Below, one piece after another: positions 18,502 to 26,872 of a DNA stretch of 64,000 nt. The stretch comes from Pseudomonadota bacterium (GTDB taxonomy: Bacteria > Pseudomonadota > Alphaproteobacteria > Sphingomonadales > Sphingomonadaceae). A program made the translations under genes and the position numbers. The notes beneath the pieces are model-generated. The model had not been told where the DNA came from. It searched no databases and saw nothing but the letters and a program-made list of their open reading frames with translations. How positions within the stretch are numbered: position 1 is the first letter of the stretch; each line of letters starts with the position of its first letter. The stretch is from positions 1 to 64,000 of the forward strand of contig JAEZHP010000028.1 of the NCBI GenBank assembly GCA_023416515.1. The letters are read 5' to 3'.

Positions 18502-19914
18502 ATGGCCACTTTAGCGCAAAGCGTAAGAATCGAGCGCAAGCGAGTCTCCGCCGCCTCCAGCTTCGGCTGGCCCGTTCTGGTGCTGCTGATCGGCGCGGCT
18601 GCGGTCGCGATCGGGTGGACCGGGTTCATCGCTTCGGACGACCAATTTTATTATTTCGGAGCGCTCGAATGGGTCGAGCACGGCGCGTTCGCCGGCGACA
18701 GTCACTGGACGACTCGCTTTCCGCTCGTCCTCAGCCTTGCCGCCGCGATCAAGGCGGTCGGCGCCGTTCCGCTCGCTTTGAACCTGACGGCGATCGCCTG
18801 GTACGCCGCCTTCGTTTCCGTCGGCATCCTGCTTGCGCGGCGGATCGAAGGCGAGCGCGCCGGCTGGATCGCGGGCCTCCTGTTCGCGAGCATGCCGCTG
18901 ATCGCCACCGGCGGTTCGATCGTGAATTGCGACAATCCGGAAGCGGTGTTCCTGATGCTCGGCGCCTGGCTGCTCGCCGGCGAGGTCGAGCGGGCACGCT
19001 TGAGCCGCTGTCTCCTCGCCGGCATCGCCTTCGGGCTCGCCATGCTGAGCCGCGAGACGGCTGTGTTGGCCCTGTCCGGGCTCGGAATCCTATTCCTGCT
19101 CGGCCGTCCCCTGCCGCGCCGAGCGCTCGTCGCGGCCGGCTGCGGAGCGGCGATGGTGCTGGTCGGCGAGGCGGCGTTCCAGTGGGCGATGACCGGCGAC
19201 CCACTCCATCGCTACGGCCTCGCCTTCAACCACGATTCCAGTCTCGACCGCGCGGCGAACGAGGAAGGCAATCTGCTCGTCCATCCCGCGATCGACCCGC
19301 TGCTGGTGTTGTTCGTGAACAACGAGTTCGCGCTCCTGTTCTGGCTGGCGATCCCGGCGGCGCTGGCGATCCGGAGCGGCGGCATCGACCGGCGACGCTT
19401 CGCGCCCGTGACGGCGATGGGCGCGGCGTCATTCGTCCTGGTCGCGTTGCTGTCGCACAAGCTGGTGCTCAACCCACGCTACTTCACTCCGACGGCAGTC
19501 GCGGCCACGATCCTCGTCGCGGCGTGGCTCGCCCGAATGGCCCCGAGGCGCGGAGCGGCGATCCTCGCGATCGCGGTGGCGGCGAACCTCGCCATGCTTT
19601 CGCTCCAGAACAATCATCCGCGCTGGGAAGCGACTGCGCTCGTCCAGGCCGCCGCCGCGGATCCGTCCCGCGCGGTGGCCGCGGCGCCGGAGGCGGTCTC
19701 CCGAGCCGAGCTCTCGCTCCACTGGGCGGGGCTCACGAACGTTCGGAGCGATGCGCGTTACGCGCTTGTCTCGGCTGGCGAAGCGGAAGGGTTTGCGATC
19801 GTCGAGCGCTATCCGGCGCCGTGGCGGCCGGCCGGCGCTGTGCTCGCGGCTTTGGGGCTCGGGGTCGATCGCCTCAAGGCCGGGCACGACATGGCTCTGG
19901 TCCGCCTCTACTAG
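18502..19914 (+). CDS. Multi-span membrane protein, GT39/ArnT-like
   Basis: 470 residues with about ten hydrophobic segments and a final soluble region of about 110 residues. The first periplasmic loop begins with ASDDQFYYFGALEW, carrying the acidic pair typical of GT-C glycosyltransferases (PMT_2/ArnT-like, lipid-linked sugar donors). Further features are LLARRIEGERAGWIAGLLFASMPL and LSRETAVLALSGL, common in that family. The acceptor and sugar are unknown, and there are no other cell-surface genes next to it. The general class is fairly certain; enzyme specificity is not. Confidence 0.7.
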   Translation: MATLAQSVRIERKRVSAASSFGWPVLVLLIGAAAVAIGWTGFIASDDQFYYFGALEWVEHGAFAGDSHWTTRFPLVLSLAAAIKAVGAVPLALNLTAIAWYAAFVSVGILLARRIEGERAGWIAGLLFASMPLIATGGSIVNCDNPEAVFLMLGAWLLAGEVERARLSRCLLAGIAFGLAMLSRETAVLALSGLGILFLLGRPLPRRALVAAGCGAAMVLVGEAAFQWAMTGDPLHRYGLAFNHDSSLDRAANEEGNLLVHPAIDPLLVLFVNNEFALLFWLAIPAALAIRSGGIDRRRFAPVTAMGAASFVLVALLSHKLVLNPRYFTPTAVAATILVAAWLARMAPRRGAAILAIAVAANLAMLSLQNNHPRWEATALVQAAAADPSRAVAAAPEAVSRAELSLHWAGLTNVRSDARYALVSAGEAEGFAIVERYPAPWRPAGAVLAALGLGVDRLKAGHDMALVRLY

Positions 19915-19934
19915 TTTCGCGGGTCCGGCTTGGC

Positions 19935-19998
19935 TGAGCTTGTCGAAGCCCTCTCCTTCTGTTGCCGAGAAGGGAAGAAGGGCCCTTCGACAAGCTCA
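19935..19998. repeat. REP-like inverted repeat
   Basis: TGAGCTTGTCGAAG (19935-19948) and its exact complement (19985-19998) form a 14 bp stem around a 36-base loop. This arm sequence resembles a short repeat dispersed between genes in many sphingomonad genomes (from memory of the group; copy number cannot be checked here). Confidence 0.7.
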
Positions 19999-20020
19999 GG
20001 GAAGTCGGAGGTGGGTTGGA

Positions 20021-20048
20021 GTGAGGCCCGCCTTTCGGCGAGCCTCAC
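20021..20048 (-). terminator. GNRA-capped hairpin downstream of rtcB
   Basis: Read on the minus strand, GTGAGGCTCGCC and GGCGGGCCTCAC pair over 12 positions (one G-U) around a GAAA tetraloop, directly after the rtcB stop. No T-run follows. It is probably a 3'-end stabiliser or Rho-assisted terminator. Confidence 0.5.
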
Positions 20049-20051
20049 CCG

Positions 20052-21278
20052 TCAGCCCTTGATGTTGATGATCTGGCGCAGCCGGTGCTTGATCCGCACC
20101 AGGTCGGTCTGCGCCTCCATCACCGCCCCGATGTCCTTGTAGGCCGCGGGGCTTTCGTCGATCACTCCGGCGTCGGTTCGGCACTCGATGCCCTTCACCG
20201 CCGCCTGGTGCTGCTCCAGGGTTATGAGCTTCTTGGCCTGGGTGCGGGACATCACCCGGCCGGCCCCGTGGGAGCAGCTGTGGAAGCTGTCCGCGTTGCC
20301 GGCGCCCTCGACGATGAAGCTCCCAGTCCCCATCGACCCCGGGATGATTCCGAGATCACCTTCGCGGGCGCGCACGGCGCCCTTGCGGGTGACCCACACA
20401 TCCTCGCCGAAATGATGCTCCCTGACCGCATAATTATGGTGGCAGTTGATCGCCGCCTTGTCGGTCTTGAACGGGGGCACATGCCCGCGAAGCGCATCGA
20501 GAACGCGGCCCATCATGATCTCGCGATTGGCCATCGCGTAATCCTGGGCGAAGCTCATCGCCTCGATATAATCGTCGAACAGCTCGGTCCCTTCCGACAG
20601 GAAGGCGAGGTCCCGGTCGGCGAGGTGGAAGTCGAGCCGCTCCCTGGCGATCGCCTCGCGCGCGGTGTCGATGAAATAGGTGCCGATCCGGTTGCCGGTC
20701 CCCCGGCTCCCAGAGTGGAGCATCACCCACACGCGGTCCTCCTCATCGAGGCAGATCTCGATGAAGTGGTTCCCGCCGCCCATCGACCCCAATTGGTCGC
20801 TGGTCTTGCCGTCGACCTTCGGGTGCTTCGACTTTATCCGCCGCCAGCGGTCCTCGAACCGGTCGTGCCACACGCGGCCGATCGAATTCGGAGTCGACGC
20901 CCAGCCGCCCTTCGAATGATTAGCTTTCTGGCTGGTCTCGAAGCCCTTCGGCACCGCGCGCTCGATATCGGCGCGGATCGCCCCGAGATTGTCCGGCAGG
21001 TCGCTTGCGGTGAGGCTGGTGCGAACCGCCGACATCCCGCAGCCGATGTCCACGCCCACTGCCGCCGGGATGATCGCCTTCCTGGTCGCGATCACCGAGC
21101 CCACAGTAGCGCCCCGGCCGAGATGCACGTCGGGCATGCCCGCGATGTGACTGTGAATGAACGGCAGCGAAGCGATGTTGCGCAGCTGCTGCATCGCCTG
21201 CGCCTCGAACGGCGCGTGGCTGTCCCACAGCTTGAGCGGCGCTCCCCCGCTCTCGTGCACTGAAAACTTCATACTCAT
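20052..21278 (-). CDS. rtcB: RNA-splicing ligase RtcB
   Basis: 408 residues. It joins RNA 2',3'-cyclic phosphate or 3'-phosphate ends to 5'-OH ends with GTP and Mn2+. Metal and GMP-binding motifs are present: DVHLGRGATVGSV, GVDIGCGM (metal Cys), GGGNHFIEI, and CSHGAGR with the His that becomes guanylylated. No archease, RtcA or RtcR gene is next to it. The start is ATG 21278, with GGAGAG 4 bases upstream; ATG 21272 is possible. The leader is long and contains alternative hairpins. Confidence 0.96.
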   Translation of the reverse strand: MSMKFSVHESGGAPLKLWDSHAPFEAQAMQQLRNIASLPFIHSHIAGMPDVHLGRGATVGSVIATRKAIIPAAVGVDIGCGMSAVRTSLTASDLPDNLGAIRADIERAVPKGFETSQKANHSKGGWASTPNSIGRVWHDRFEDRWRRIKSKHPKVDGKTSDQLGSMGGGNHFIEICLDEEDRVWVMLHSGSRGTGNRIGTYFIDTAREAIARERLDFHLADRDLAFLSEGTELFDDYIEAMSFAQDYAMANREIMMGRVLDALRGHVPPFKTDKAAINCHHNYAVREHHFGEDVWVTRKGAVRAREGDLGIIPGSMGTGSFIVEGAGNADSFHSCSHGAGRVMSRTQAKKLITLEQHQAAVKGIECRTDAGVIDESPAAYKDIGAVMEAQTDLVRIKHRLRQIINIKG

Positions 21279-21369
21279 CTTACTCTCCCCACGTGAAATC
21301 CCGCGAGGAGGACGGCCGTTCCGGCGTCTGAGCTTTCGACTTGGAGAAAGTTCGACCAGCTGAAGCGCT

Positions 21370-21420
21370 GCGCCCTCGTCACGGGCGCAACGACGCGCCC
21401 GGTCAGCCCAGCGGGCTGAC
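21370..21420. promoter_or_regulatory. Alternative hairpins in the rtcB leader / divergent region
   Basis: Three 6-base segments can pair in two exclusive ways: GCGCCC (21370-21375) with GGGCGC (21383-21388), or that GGGCGC with GCGCCC (21395-21400). Next to them GTCAGCCC/GGGCTGAC (21402-21420) makes an 8 bp stem with a 3-base loop. They lie about 90-150 bases upstream of the rtcB start. Pairing choices of this kind are seen in attenuators, but no function is shown. Confidence 0.4.
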
Positions 21421-21532
21421 GACTTCGTTCGTACCGAGGTCCAGGGCTTTGGTCATAGCGGAGCGGCCACTACACGAATCGGGCTGCCCGCGCAAATCGG
21501 GCACCCTCGGCGCCGACGTGCGTTCGCCAGCC

Positions 21533-22306
21533 ATGCCGCGCCCGATCAACATCCTCCTCGTCCGCCATGCGGTGTCCGCCGCCAATCTCGACCGAAGCCT
21601 CTACCAGCGCCTGCCCGACCCCAAGGTGCCGCTCGCGCCTCAGGGTCACGACCAGGCGCGCGCCGCGGGCGAGGCGATCGCGAAGTGGCTCAAGACGCAG
21701 GAGCCGGGCGGGACCCGGATCTATTGCTCGCCCTACCAGCGCACCCGCGAGACCTGCGTTGGGATCGAAGCGGCCTTCAAGGCGAACGAGGTCGCCTACG
21801 ACCGGATCGAGGAGCTGGCGCTCCGCGAGATGAGCTACGGCCTGTTCGACGGGATCGCCGACGAGGAGCTGCCCCAGCTCTTCCCGCGCGAGCACGCCCA
21901 CTATCAGAAGCACGTGCAGTTCGAGGGCGAGTTCTTCGCGCCGATGCCGCTTGGGGAGAGCCGGGTCCAGGTCGCCGACCGGGTGAAGGGCGTGTTCGGG
22001 ACTCTCATCCGCGACAATCGCGAGCGCGACAATGGCTGGCGGATCCGCAATTTCGTCATCATCAGCCACGGCGTGACGGTGCGCGCCTTCATCATGCAGT
22101 GGCTCCACCTCACGCCGGAGTGGTTCCAGGCCCAGCCCAACCCCGCCAACGCCTCGGTCGCTCTCATTTCGAGCGACGGAGTGGAGCCCTACAAGCTGAG
22201 CGCCCTCTTCGAGGGCTTCCCGCACCGCCCGACCAAGCAGGACATCCGCGAGGAAGGAACGGTGCAGCCGGTCGAGGATGCGACTGTCGCGGGCGAGCCG
22301 GGGTAA
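21533..22306 (+). CDS. Histidine phosphatase family protein
   Basis: 257 residues from ATG 21533. The phosphoacceptor motif LLVRHAVSAANLDRS is at residues 8-22 (the usual RHG is RHA here), the second catalytic His is in FVIISHGVTVRAF, and the acidic residue is in LREMSYGLFDG. This family includes phosphoglycerate mutase-like and broad phosphatases. The Ala in place of Gly after the catalytic His occurs in some members. The substrate is unknown. It is divergent from rtcB. Confidence 0.88.
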   Translation: MPRPINILLVRHAVSAANLDRSLYQRLPDPKVPLAPQGHDQARAAGEAIAKWLKTQEPGGTRIYCSPYQRTRETCVGIEAAFKANEVAYDRIEELALREMSYGLFDGIADEELPQLFPREHAHYQKHVQFEGEFFAPMPLGESRVQVADRVKGVFGTLIRDNRERDNGWRIRNFVIISHGVTVRAFIMQWLHLTPEWFQAQPNPANASVALISSDGVEPYKLSALFEGFPHRPTKQDIREEGTVQPVEDATVAGEPG

Positions 22307-22321
22307 CATCCCCTCGTCACC

Positions 22322-22390
22322 CTCAACTTGTTTCAGGGTCCATTCCGTCGCCTGCAGTGCAGCGCGAAGATGATGCTGAAACAAGTTCAG
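22322..22390. repeat. Dispersed inverted repeat
   Basis: CTCAACTTGTTTCAG (22322-22336) pairs with CTGAAACAAGTTCAG (22376-22390) with one mismatch. It lies between converging genes and resembles sphingomonad intergenic repeats with the AACTTGTTTCAG core. It may serve both genes as a 3'-end hairpin. Confidence 0.65.
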
Positions 22391-22409
22391 CATGACGGAG
22401 GGGGTGCCG

Positions 22410-23126
22410 TCAGGGATTGGCAGCAAGCACCTCGTCGACCCAGGCGGGGACCAGCTCCCCCGCCCGTCCGATCCGGGTTTCGTGGAAGAAGATGCTGCCC
22501 TGGCTCGGATCGAGGTTCATCTCCAGGGTTCGGGCCCCGCAATAGCGCGCGGTCTGGACGTAGCCGGCGGCCGGGTAGACCGCCCCTGAGGTGCCGATCG
22601 ACACGAACAGGTCGGCGTCCATCAGCGCCCGGTCGATCCGCTCCATCTCGTAGGGCATTTCGCCGAACCAGACGATGTCGGGCCTGAGCTTGCCGGCGAC
22701 GCCGCAGGAAGGGCAGGCAGGACCGCTGCCGAGGTCGCCGTCCCATGGCATCCGGGCGTCGCAGGAGCGGCACCAGGCGGACTTGAGCTCGCCATGCATG
22801 TGGAGGAGCCGGGCCGCGCCGGCGCGCTCGTGGAGGTCGTCGACATTCTGGGTGACGATGAGGAGGTCGCCCTTCCACTCATGATCGAGACGGGCAAGCG
22901 CCTTGTGGGCGGTGTTGGGCTCGACCTCGTTCAGTCGCGCACGCCGCGCATCGTAGAAGCGCTGCACAAGCGCGGGGTCGCGCCCGAAGCCTTCGGGAGT
23001 CGCGACATCCTCGACTCGATGCCCCTCCCACAAGCCGTCAGGTCCGCGGAAGGTGGCGACCCCCGATTCCGCCGAGATGCCGGCGCCGGTGAGGATGACG
23101 ATGTTTCGAATGTCGCTGAAATCCAT
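22410..23126 (-). CDS. cobB: Sirtuin-type NAD-dependent protein deacylase
   Basis: 238 residues, class III Sir2 family. NAD-binding GAGISAESGVATFRG is at residues 14-28, TQNVDDLHERAG follows, the catalytic His is in HMHGEL, and the zinc site has two CxxC pairs (CRSC and CPSC). GTSGAVYPAAGYV and MNLDPSQG close the NAD fold. It removes acetyl or succinyl groups from lysines; acetyl-CoA synthetase (1.3-3.2 kb) is a known target of CobB proteins. It is divergent from the beta-lactamase-like gene. Confidence 0.94.
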   Translation of the reverse strand: MDFSDIRNIVILTGAGISAESGVATFRGPDGLWEGHRVEDVATPEGFGRDPALVQRFYDARRARLNEVEPNTAHKALARLDHEWKGDLLIVTQNVDDLHERAGAARLLHMHGELKSAWCRSCDARMPWDGDLGSGPACPSCGVAGKLRPDIVWFGEMPYEMERIDRALMDADLFVSIGTSGAVYPAAGYVQTARYCGARTLEMNLDPSQGSIFFHETRIGRAGELVPAWVDEVLAANP

Positions 23127-23321
23127 CTCCGAGGCTTAGCGGGAGCCGCGAAACTTCGCGAGAGGAGCCGAAAGTTGCGCTCCGATCGTCCGGTCGGCGC
23201 AAAAATCGCTCGGGGCACCGCAGAGTAACGGTCCGATTAACGACAGGGTCTCGCGAAGTTTGGAATTGTAACGGAAGACATCGTCTTGGGCCCGCGGGGG
23301 GCTCCGGTTTTTTGAAGGAAT

Positions 23322-24179
23322 ATGCGCATGCGGCGTTTTGCGTGGCTGGTCTGGATCCTCGCTCTTGTCGCTCAGCCGGCCTGGGCGCAGTCTTCGGGAC
23401 GGCTTCAGCCGCTCGAGCAAAGGCTTGCTGCGCTGGCGACCGAGAATCCGGGCGATTACGGCTTCGCGGCGCTCGACCTCGGCACCGGCGAGATGGTCAG
23501 CTTCAACGGCGACCAGGCATTCCCGATGGCGAGCACGATGAAGATCGCGGTCGCTGCCGCCTATCTCGACGAAGTCGAGGCGGGCCGGCGCAGCCTCGAC
23601 GACCTCTCCGGCGGAGTGAGCGCCTACCGGCTCATGGACGCGATGCTGACCCGAAGCGACAACCGCGCTACGGATCAGCTGATCGCGATGCTCGGCGGGC
23701 CGGCCGTGATCGATCAGTGGCTGCGCAGCTACGGGATCTCCGGAATGCGCGTCGACCGCAATATCGCCCAGCTCCTCGCCGACCGCCGCGACCTGCGCGA
23801 CGTTCGCGATTCCAGCACTCCGGTGGCGATGCTCAACCTGCTCCGGCTGATCGACGCTGGACAGGCGCTCCAGCCGCGCAGCCGGGCGATCCTTCTCGAC
23901 ATGATGGCTCGGTGCCGGACCGGCTCAAACCGGATCCGCGGCCTGCTTCCGCCCGGCACCCATGTCGAGAACAAGACCGGCACCCTCAACGGCTATACCG
24001 GCGACGTCGGCTTCCTGACCCTGCCCGACGGCCAGCGCGTCGCAGTCGTCTTTTTCGCCCGCTACGGCGACAACCGCCCGGCGGTCATCGCCAGCGCGGC
24101 TCGTGCGATCTACGACAATTTCGCTCCGGGCGGCGCCCCAGCGGCGAGCCGCGCAACGATGGCGGTGGCACGGCATTAA
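23322..24179 (+). CDS. Class A beta-lactamase-like serine hydrolase, altered omega loop
   Basis: 285 residues with a signal peptide ending near AWAQ (residue 23). Active-site motifs are complete: STMK (Ser71, Lys74), SDN (112-114) and KTG (218-220). In the omega loop, where active class A enzymes have ExxLN with the deacylating Glu166, this protein reads RNIAQLLADRRD, so both Glu and Asn appear replaced. It may be acylated by beta-lactams without efficient turnover, or have another substrate. It is periplasmic by its signal peptide. The family is certain; activity as a resistance enzyme is doubtful. Confidence 0.85.
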   Translation: MRMRRFAWLVWILALVAQPAWAQSSGRLQPLEQRLAALATENPGDYGFAALDLGTGEMVSFNGDQAFPMASTMKIAVAAAYLDEVEAGRRSLDDLSGGVSAYRLMDAMLTRSDNRATDQLIAMLGGPAVIDQWLRSYGISGMRVDRNIAQLLADRRDLRDVRDSSTPVAMLNLLRLIDAGQALQPRSRAILLDMMARCRTGSNRIRGLLPPGTHVENKTGTLNGYTGDVGFLTLPDGQRVAVVFFARYGDNRPAVIASAARAIYDNFAPGGAPAASRATMAVARH

Positions 24180-24297
24180 GCCAGGGCAGACGCCAGGGCT
24201 CGGCGCTGAAGCAATTTGGCCACAGGGCGCGAGCAACTTGAATCGGCTCGTCGCTTCACGGCTTCTTGGCTGACTCCCAAGGCTTTATCTTGGGCTC

Positions 24298-24477
24298 ATG
24301 AGTATCGCCTGCCTGTTCGGTCATCATCGCCCCTCCCTCCAATCCATCACGCGAAGGCAGGGCGGCTATGCCGCATTCTGCGAATCCTGCGCCCGCCCGC
24401 TGGAGCGAAGCGCCGAGGGGCGCTGGCGCGCCAGCGAGCCGCTCGACGGGCGGCCGGCAGGCCAGTCGATCGCCTGA
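24298..24477 (+). CDS. Small Cys-motif protein (59 residues)
   Basis: The frame from ATG 24298 to TGA 24475-24477 encodes 59 residues beginning MSIACLFGHHRPS. It has a CxxC pair (FCESCARPL) and the start CLFGHH, a layout seen in many small sphingomonad proteins (some labelled DUF1660-like), possibly a one-site metal binder. It overlaps no other plausible gene. Function unknown. Confidence 0.55.
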   Translation: MSIACLFGHHRPSLQSITRRQGGYAAFCESCARPLERSAEGRWRASEPLDGRPAGQSIA

Positions 24478-24495
24478 CCGCGGCGCTGCAGGCAT

Positions 24496-24530
24496 GAAAA
24501 AGGGCGCGCGGCCGACCGGCCCCGCGCCCC
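24496..24530 (-). terminator. Rho-independent terminator
   Basis: On the minus strand the hairpin has GGGCGCG paired with CGCGCCC, plus an inner GGCC/GGCC stem, followed directly by TTTTT. It ends the transcript of the small membrane protein gene. Confidence 0.8.
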
Positions 24531-24548
24531 TTCCCGACTGCTGAAACC

Positions 24549-24746
24549 TTAGTTGGTGGTCGGCTTGACGTTGATGTCGGCCTTGATTTGGGTCGGATCC
24601 GAGCCGCCGTTGAACATGTCCATTCCTCCGAACACGAGGAACAGCACCACGAGCACGGCGATCAGGAGCACGACCGCGAGAACGGCGCCGCCGCCGCCAC
24701 GATCGCCATCGGTCACCACCACGGTCTCACGATCACGCTCTGCCAT
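24549..24746 (-). CDS. Small single-span membrane protein
   Basis: 65 residues from ATG 24746 (MAERDRETVVVTDGDRG). After a short charged N-terminus and a run of Gly comes one hydrophobic segment of about 21 residues (residues 21-42) and a polar tail ending INVKPTTN. A typical terminator follows. Small proteins of this shape are frequent in sphingomonads; no function is known. Confidence 0.7.
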   Translation of the reverse strand: MAERDRETVVVTDGDRGGGGAVLAVVLLIAVLVVLFLVFGGMDMFNGGSDPTQIKADINVKPTTN

Positions 24747-24853
24747 TTGAATTACTCCGGCAAATTCAGTTGCGGGAGGTAACGTCCATTGGTCGCGACT
24801 GTTCCGCCCCCGTGCCGGTTGCATGGGACAGCGCTTTCCGCGACTAGGAGCGC

Positions 24854-25585
24854 ATGATCGGCATCGGCATCGTCGGAGCGAAGGGACGGATGGGACGCGC
24901 CATCGCCGCCGTCCTCGAAGAGCATGAGCGCGCGCGACTGGCGGGCGGCGTAGACCGGGGCGACGACGTGGCGGCGCTTGCCGGCTCGTGTGACGTCCTG
25001 ATCGACTTCTCCTCGCCGGACGGCCTCGCGGCCACTCTCGCCGCCGCCGAGAGCGCTGGGCGGCCGGTGGTGATCGGCACGACGGGGCTCAGCGATGAAC
25101 ATCAGTCGGCGATCGATCGCGCAGCGACGCGGATTGCGGTGCTTCAGGCGTTCAACATGTCCCTCGGCGTGAACCTGCTCGCCCATCTCGTGCGCGAGGC
25201 TTCGGCGAAGCTGGGGCCGGACTGGGACATCGAGATCGTCGAGATGCACCACCGCCATAAGGTCGATGCTCCGTCCGGAACCGCGCTTCTGCTCGGCCAG
25301 GCCGCCGCCAAAGGGCGCGGGATCGACCTCAAAGGAAATAGCGAGCGCGGCCGCGACGGAATCACCGGCGCTCGCCAGCCCGGCCATATCGGCTTCGCGT
25401 CGCTTCGCGGCGGATCGGTCGCCGGCGACCACCAGGTCGTGCTTGCGGCGGAGGGCGAACGGATCGAGCTTGGCCACCGCGCGGAGAGCCGCGCCATCTT
25501 CGCACGCGGTGCCGTCCAGGCGGCATTGTGGCTGAACGGCCGCGGCGCCGGGCGCTACGCGATGGCCGACGTCCTGGGCCTGTAG
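24854..25585 (+). CDS. dapB: 4-hydroxy-tetrahydrodipicolinate reductase
   Basis: 243 residues. It reduces 4-hydroxy-tetrahydrodipicolinate with NAD(P)H in lysine and diaminopimelate synthesis. The nucleotide-binding GAKGRMGRA is at residues 9-17, GTTGLS follows, and the substrate-binding signature EMHHRHKVDAPSGTA is complete. AGGAG precedes the ATG by 4 bases. nth follows on the same strand after about 90 bp. Confidence 0.95.
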   Translation: MIGIGIVGAKGRMGRAIAAVLEEHERARLAGGVDRGDDVAALAGSCDVLIDFSSPDGLAATLAAAESAGRPVVIGTTGLSDEHQSAIDRAATRIAVLQAFNMSLGVNLLAHLVREASAKLGPDWDIEIVEMHHRHKVDAPSGTALLLGQAAAKGRGIDLKGNSERGRDGITGARQPGHIGFASLRGGSVAGDHQVVLAAEGERIELGHRAESRAIFARGAVQAALWLNGRGAGRYAMADVLGL

Positions 25586-25674
25586 ATGTGGGAGTTTGAG
25601 CCTGCCGACATCCCGCCCGTTTGGGAGAGGGGGAGGACAGGTCGTCAGCAGGCTCGGGCCGGGCGATAAGCCAC

Positions 25675-26355
25675 GTGAAAAAAAAGGATATACCGGAATT
25701 CTACCGGCTTCTCGAGGAACGCACCCCTAATCCCGAAACGGAGCTCGAGTCCGTCAACGACTACACCCTGCTGGTCGCGGTGGTGCTGTCGGCTCAGGCG
25801 ACCGATGCCGGGGTCAACCTCGCCACCCGCGACCTCTTCGCGAAGGTGCAAACCCCGCAGGCCATGGTCGAGCTCGGCGAGGAGCGGCTCAAGCAGCACA
25901 TCAAGACGATCGGCCTGTTCAACACCAAGGCCAAGAACGTGATCGCCCTGTCACGAATCCTGGTCGACCAATATGGCGGCGAGGTTCCCGCCGACCGCGA
26001 CGCGCTTGAGGCGCTTCCGGGGGTCGGCCGGAAGACCGCCAACGTCGTCATGAACACCGCTTTCGGGCACGAGACGTTCGCGGTCGACACGCATGTCTTC
26101 CGGGTCGCCAACCGCACCGGCCTGGCCGCGGGAAAGACCGTGCTCGAGGTGGAGAGGAAGCTCGATAAGGCGACCCCCCAGCCCTATCGCCGCGACGCCC
26201 ACCATTTGCTAATCCTTCACGGCCGTTACGTGTGCAAGGCGAGGAAGCCGGAATGCTGGCGCTGCGTCGTCGCCCATCTGTGCCGGTACCAGCCCAAGAC
26301 TCCGCCGCCCGGGACGGTGCCGGCGCGGCTGGCGAACAAGGGGATCAAGGCATGA
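25675..26355 (+). CDS. nth: Endonuclease III
   Basis: 226 residues from a GTG at 25675 (VKKKDIPEFYRLLEER), chosen because it fits the family N-terminus. It is a DNA glycosylase/AP lyase for oxidised pyrimidines. The helix-hairpin-helix LPGVGRKTANVVMNTAFG carries the catalytic Lys, AVDTHVFRVANR has the catalytic Asp, and the C-terminal iron-sulfur cluster has the C-x6-C-x2-C-x5-C spacing (CKARKPECWRCVVAHLC). Its stop overlaps the ATG of the lipoprotein gene (ATGA). Confidence 0.95.
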   Translation: MKKKDIPEFYRLLEERTPNPETELESVNDYTLLVAVVLSAQATDAGVNLATRDLFAKVQTPQAMVELGEERLKQHIKTIGLFNTKAKNVIALSRILVDQYGGEVPADRDALEALPGVGRKTANVVMNTAFGHETFAVDTHVFRVANRTGLAAGKTVLEVERKLDKATPQPYRRDAHHLLILHGRYVCKARKPECWRCVVAHLCRYQPKTPPPGTVPARLANKGIKA

Positions 26356-26744
26356 GGGTTTCGATCGTTGCCGCTTCATTGGTCCTTGCAGCGCTCACAG
26401 GCTGCACCGGCAATGACGGCGCCGCCCGTTCGACCGACACCTGGGCTCTCGCCACCGCCAATCCGGTCGCGCCCCCGGTGAGCTGTATCGAGAAGGCCAG
26501 GATCGCCGGAGTCGCCGTTCGCGACGACCGCACGATCGACTTCTCGCTCGACGACGGCCGGCTGATGCGCAACCGCCTGCCCCAGGTCTGCGAGAGCCTC
26601 TACGGAAGCCGGTTCATCTACCGAAGCTCGACCGACCGGCTGTGCAGCACCGACACCATCACCCTGATCCGCGCCGACGGAAGAGCCCGCGCCAGCTGCG
26701 GCCTCGGCAGCTTCCAGGAGATCGCGGTGCCGCCTCGCGGATAG
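26352..26744 (+). CDS. Small lipoprotein, function unknown
   Basis: 130 residues from ATG 26352. A lipoprotein-type signal ends with LAALTGC (lipobox, Cys18). The mature part has three further Cys residues in spaced positions and an Arg-rich beta-like region (VAVRDDRTIDFSLDDG, LIRADGRARASCGLG). It is probably translated together with nth because ATG and TGA overlap. No family recognised. Confidence 0.75.
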   Translation: MRVSIVAASLVLAALTGCTGNDGAARSTDTWALATANPVAPPVSCIEKARIAGVAVRDDRTIDFSLDDGRLMRNRLPQVCESLYGSRFIYRSSTDRLCSTDTITLIRADGRARASCGLGSFQEIAVPPRG

Positions 26745-26795
26745 GGGCTGGTTCGCCGCAAATCCTTTTGCTAGACGCGCCTCCTCTCGCGGCAC

Positions 26796-26842
<47 letters not shown>

Positions 26843-26872
<30 letters not shown>

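Noticed and set aside
21279..21532. Y RNA or tRNA-like gene beside rtcB
   Set aside because: Some rtcB loci carry Y RNAs, but no acceptor/T-arm pairing of the right size could be built; only simple hairpins are supported.
24746..24853. Lysine riboswitch before dapB
   Set aside because: The gap is too short (about 107 bp, shared with the divergent gene) and has none of the expected paired elements.
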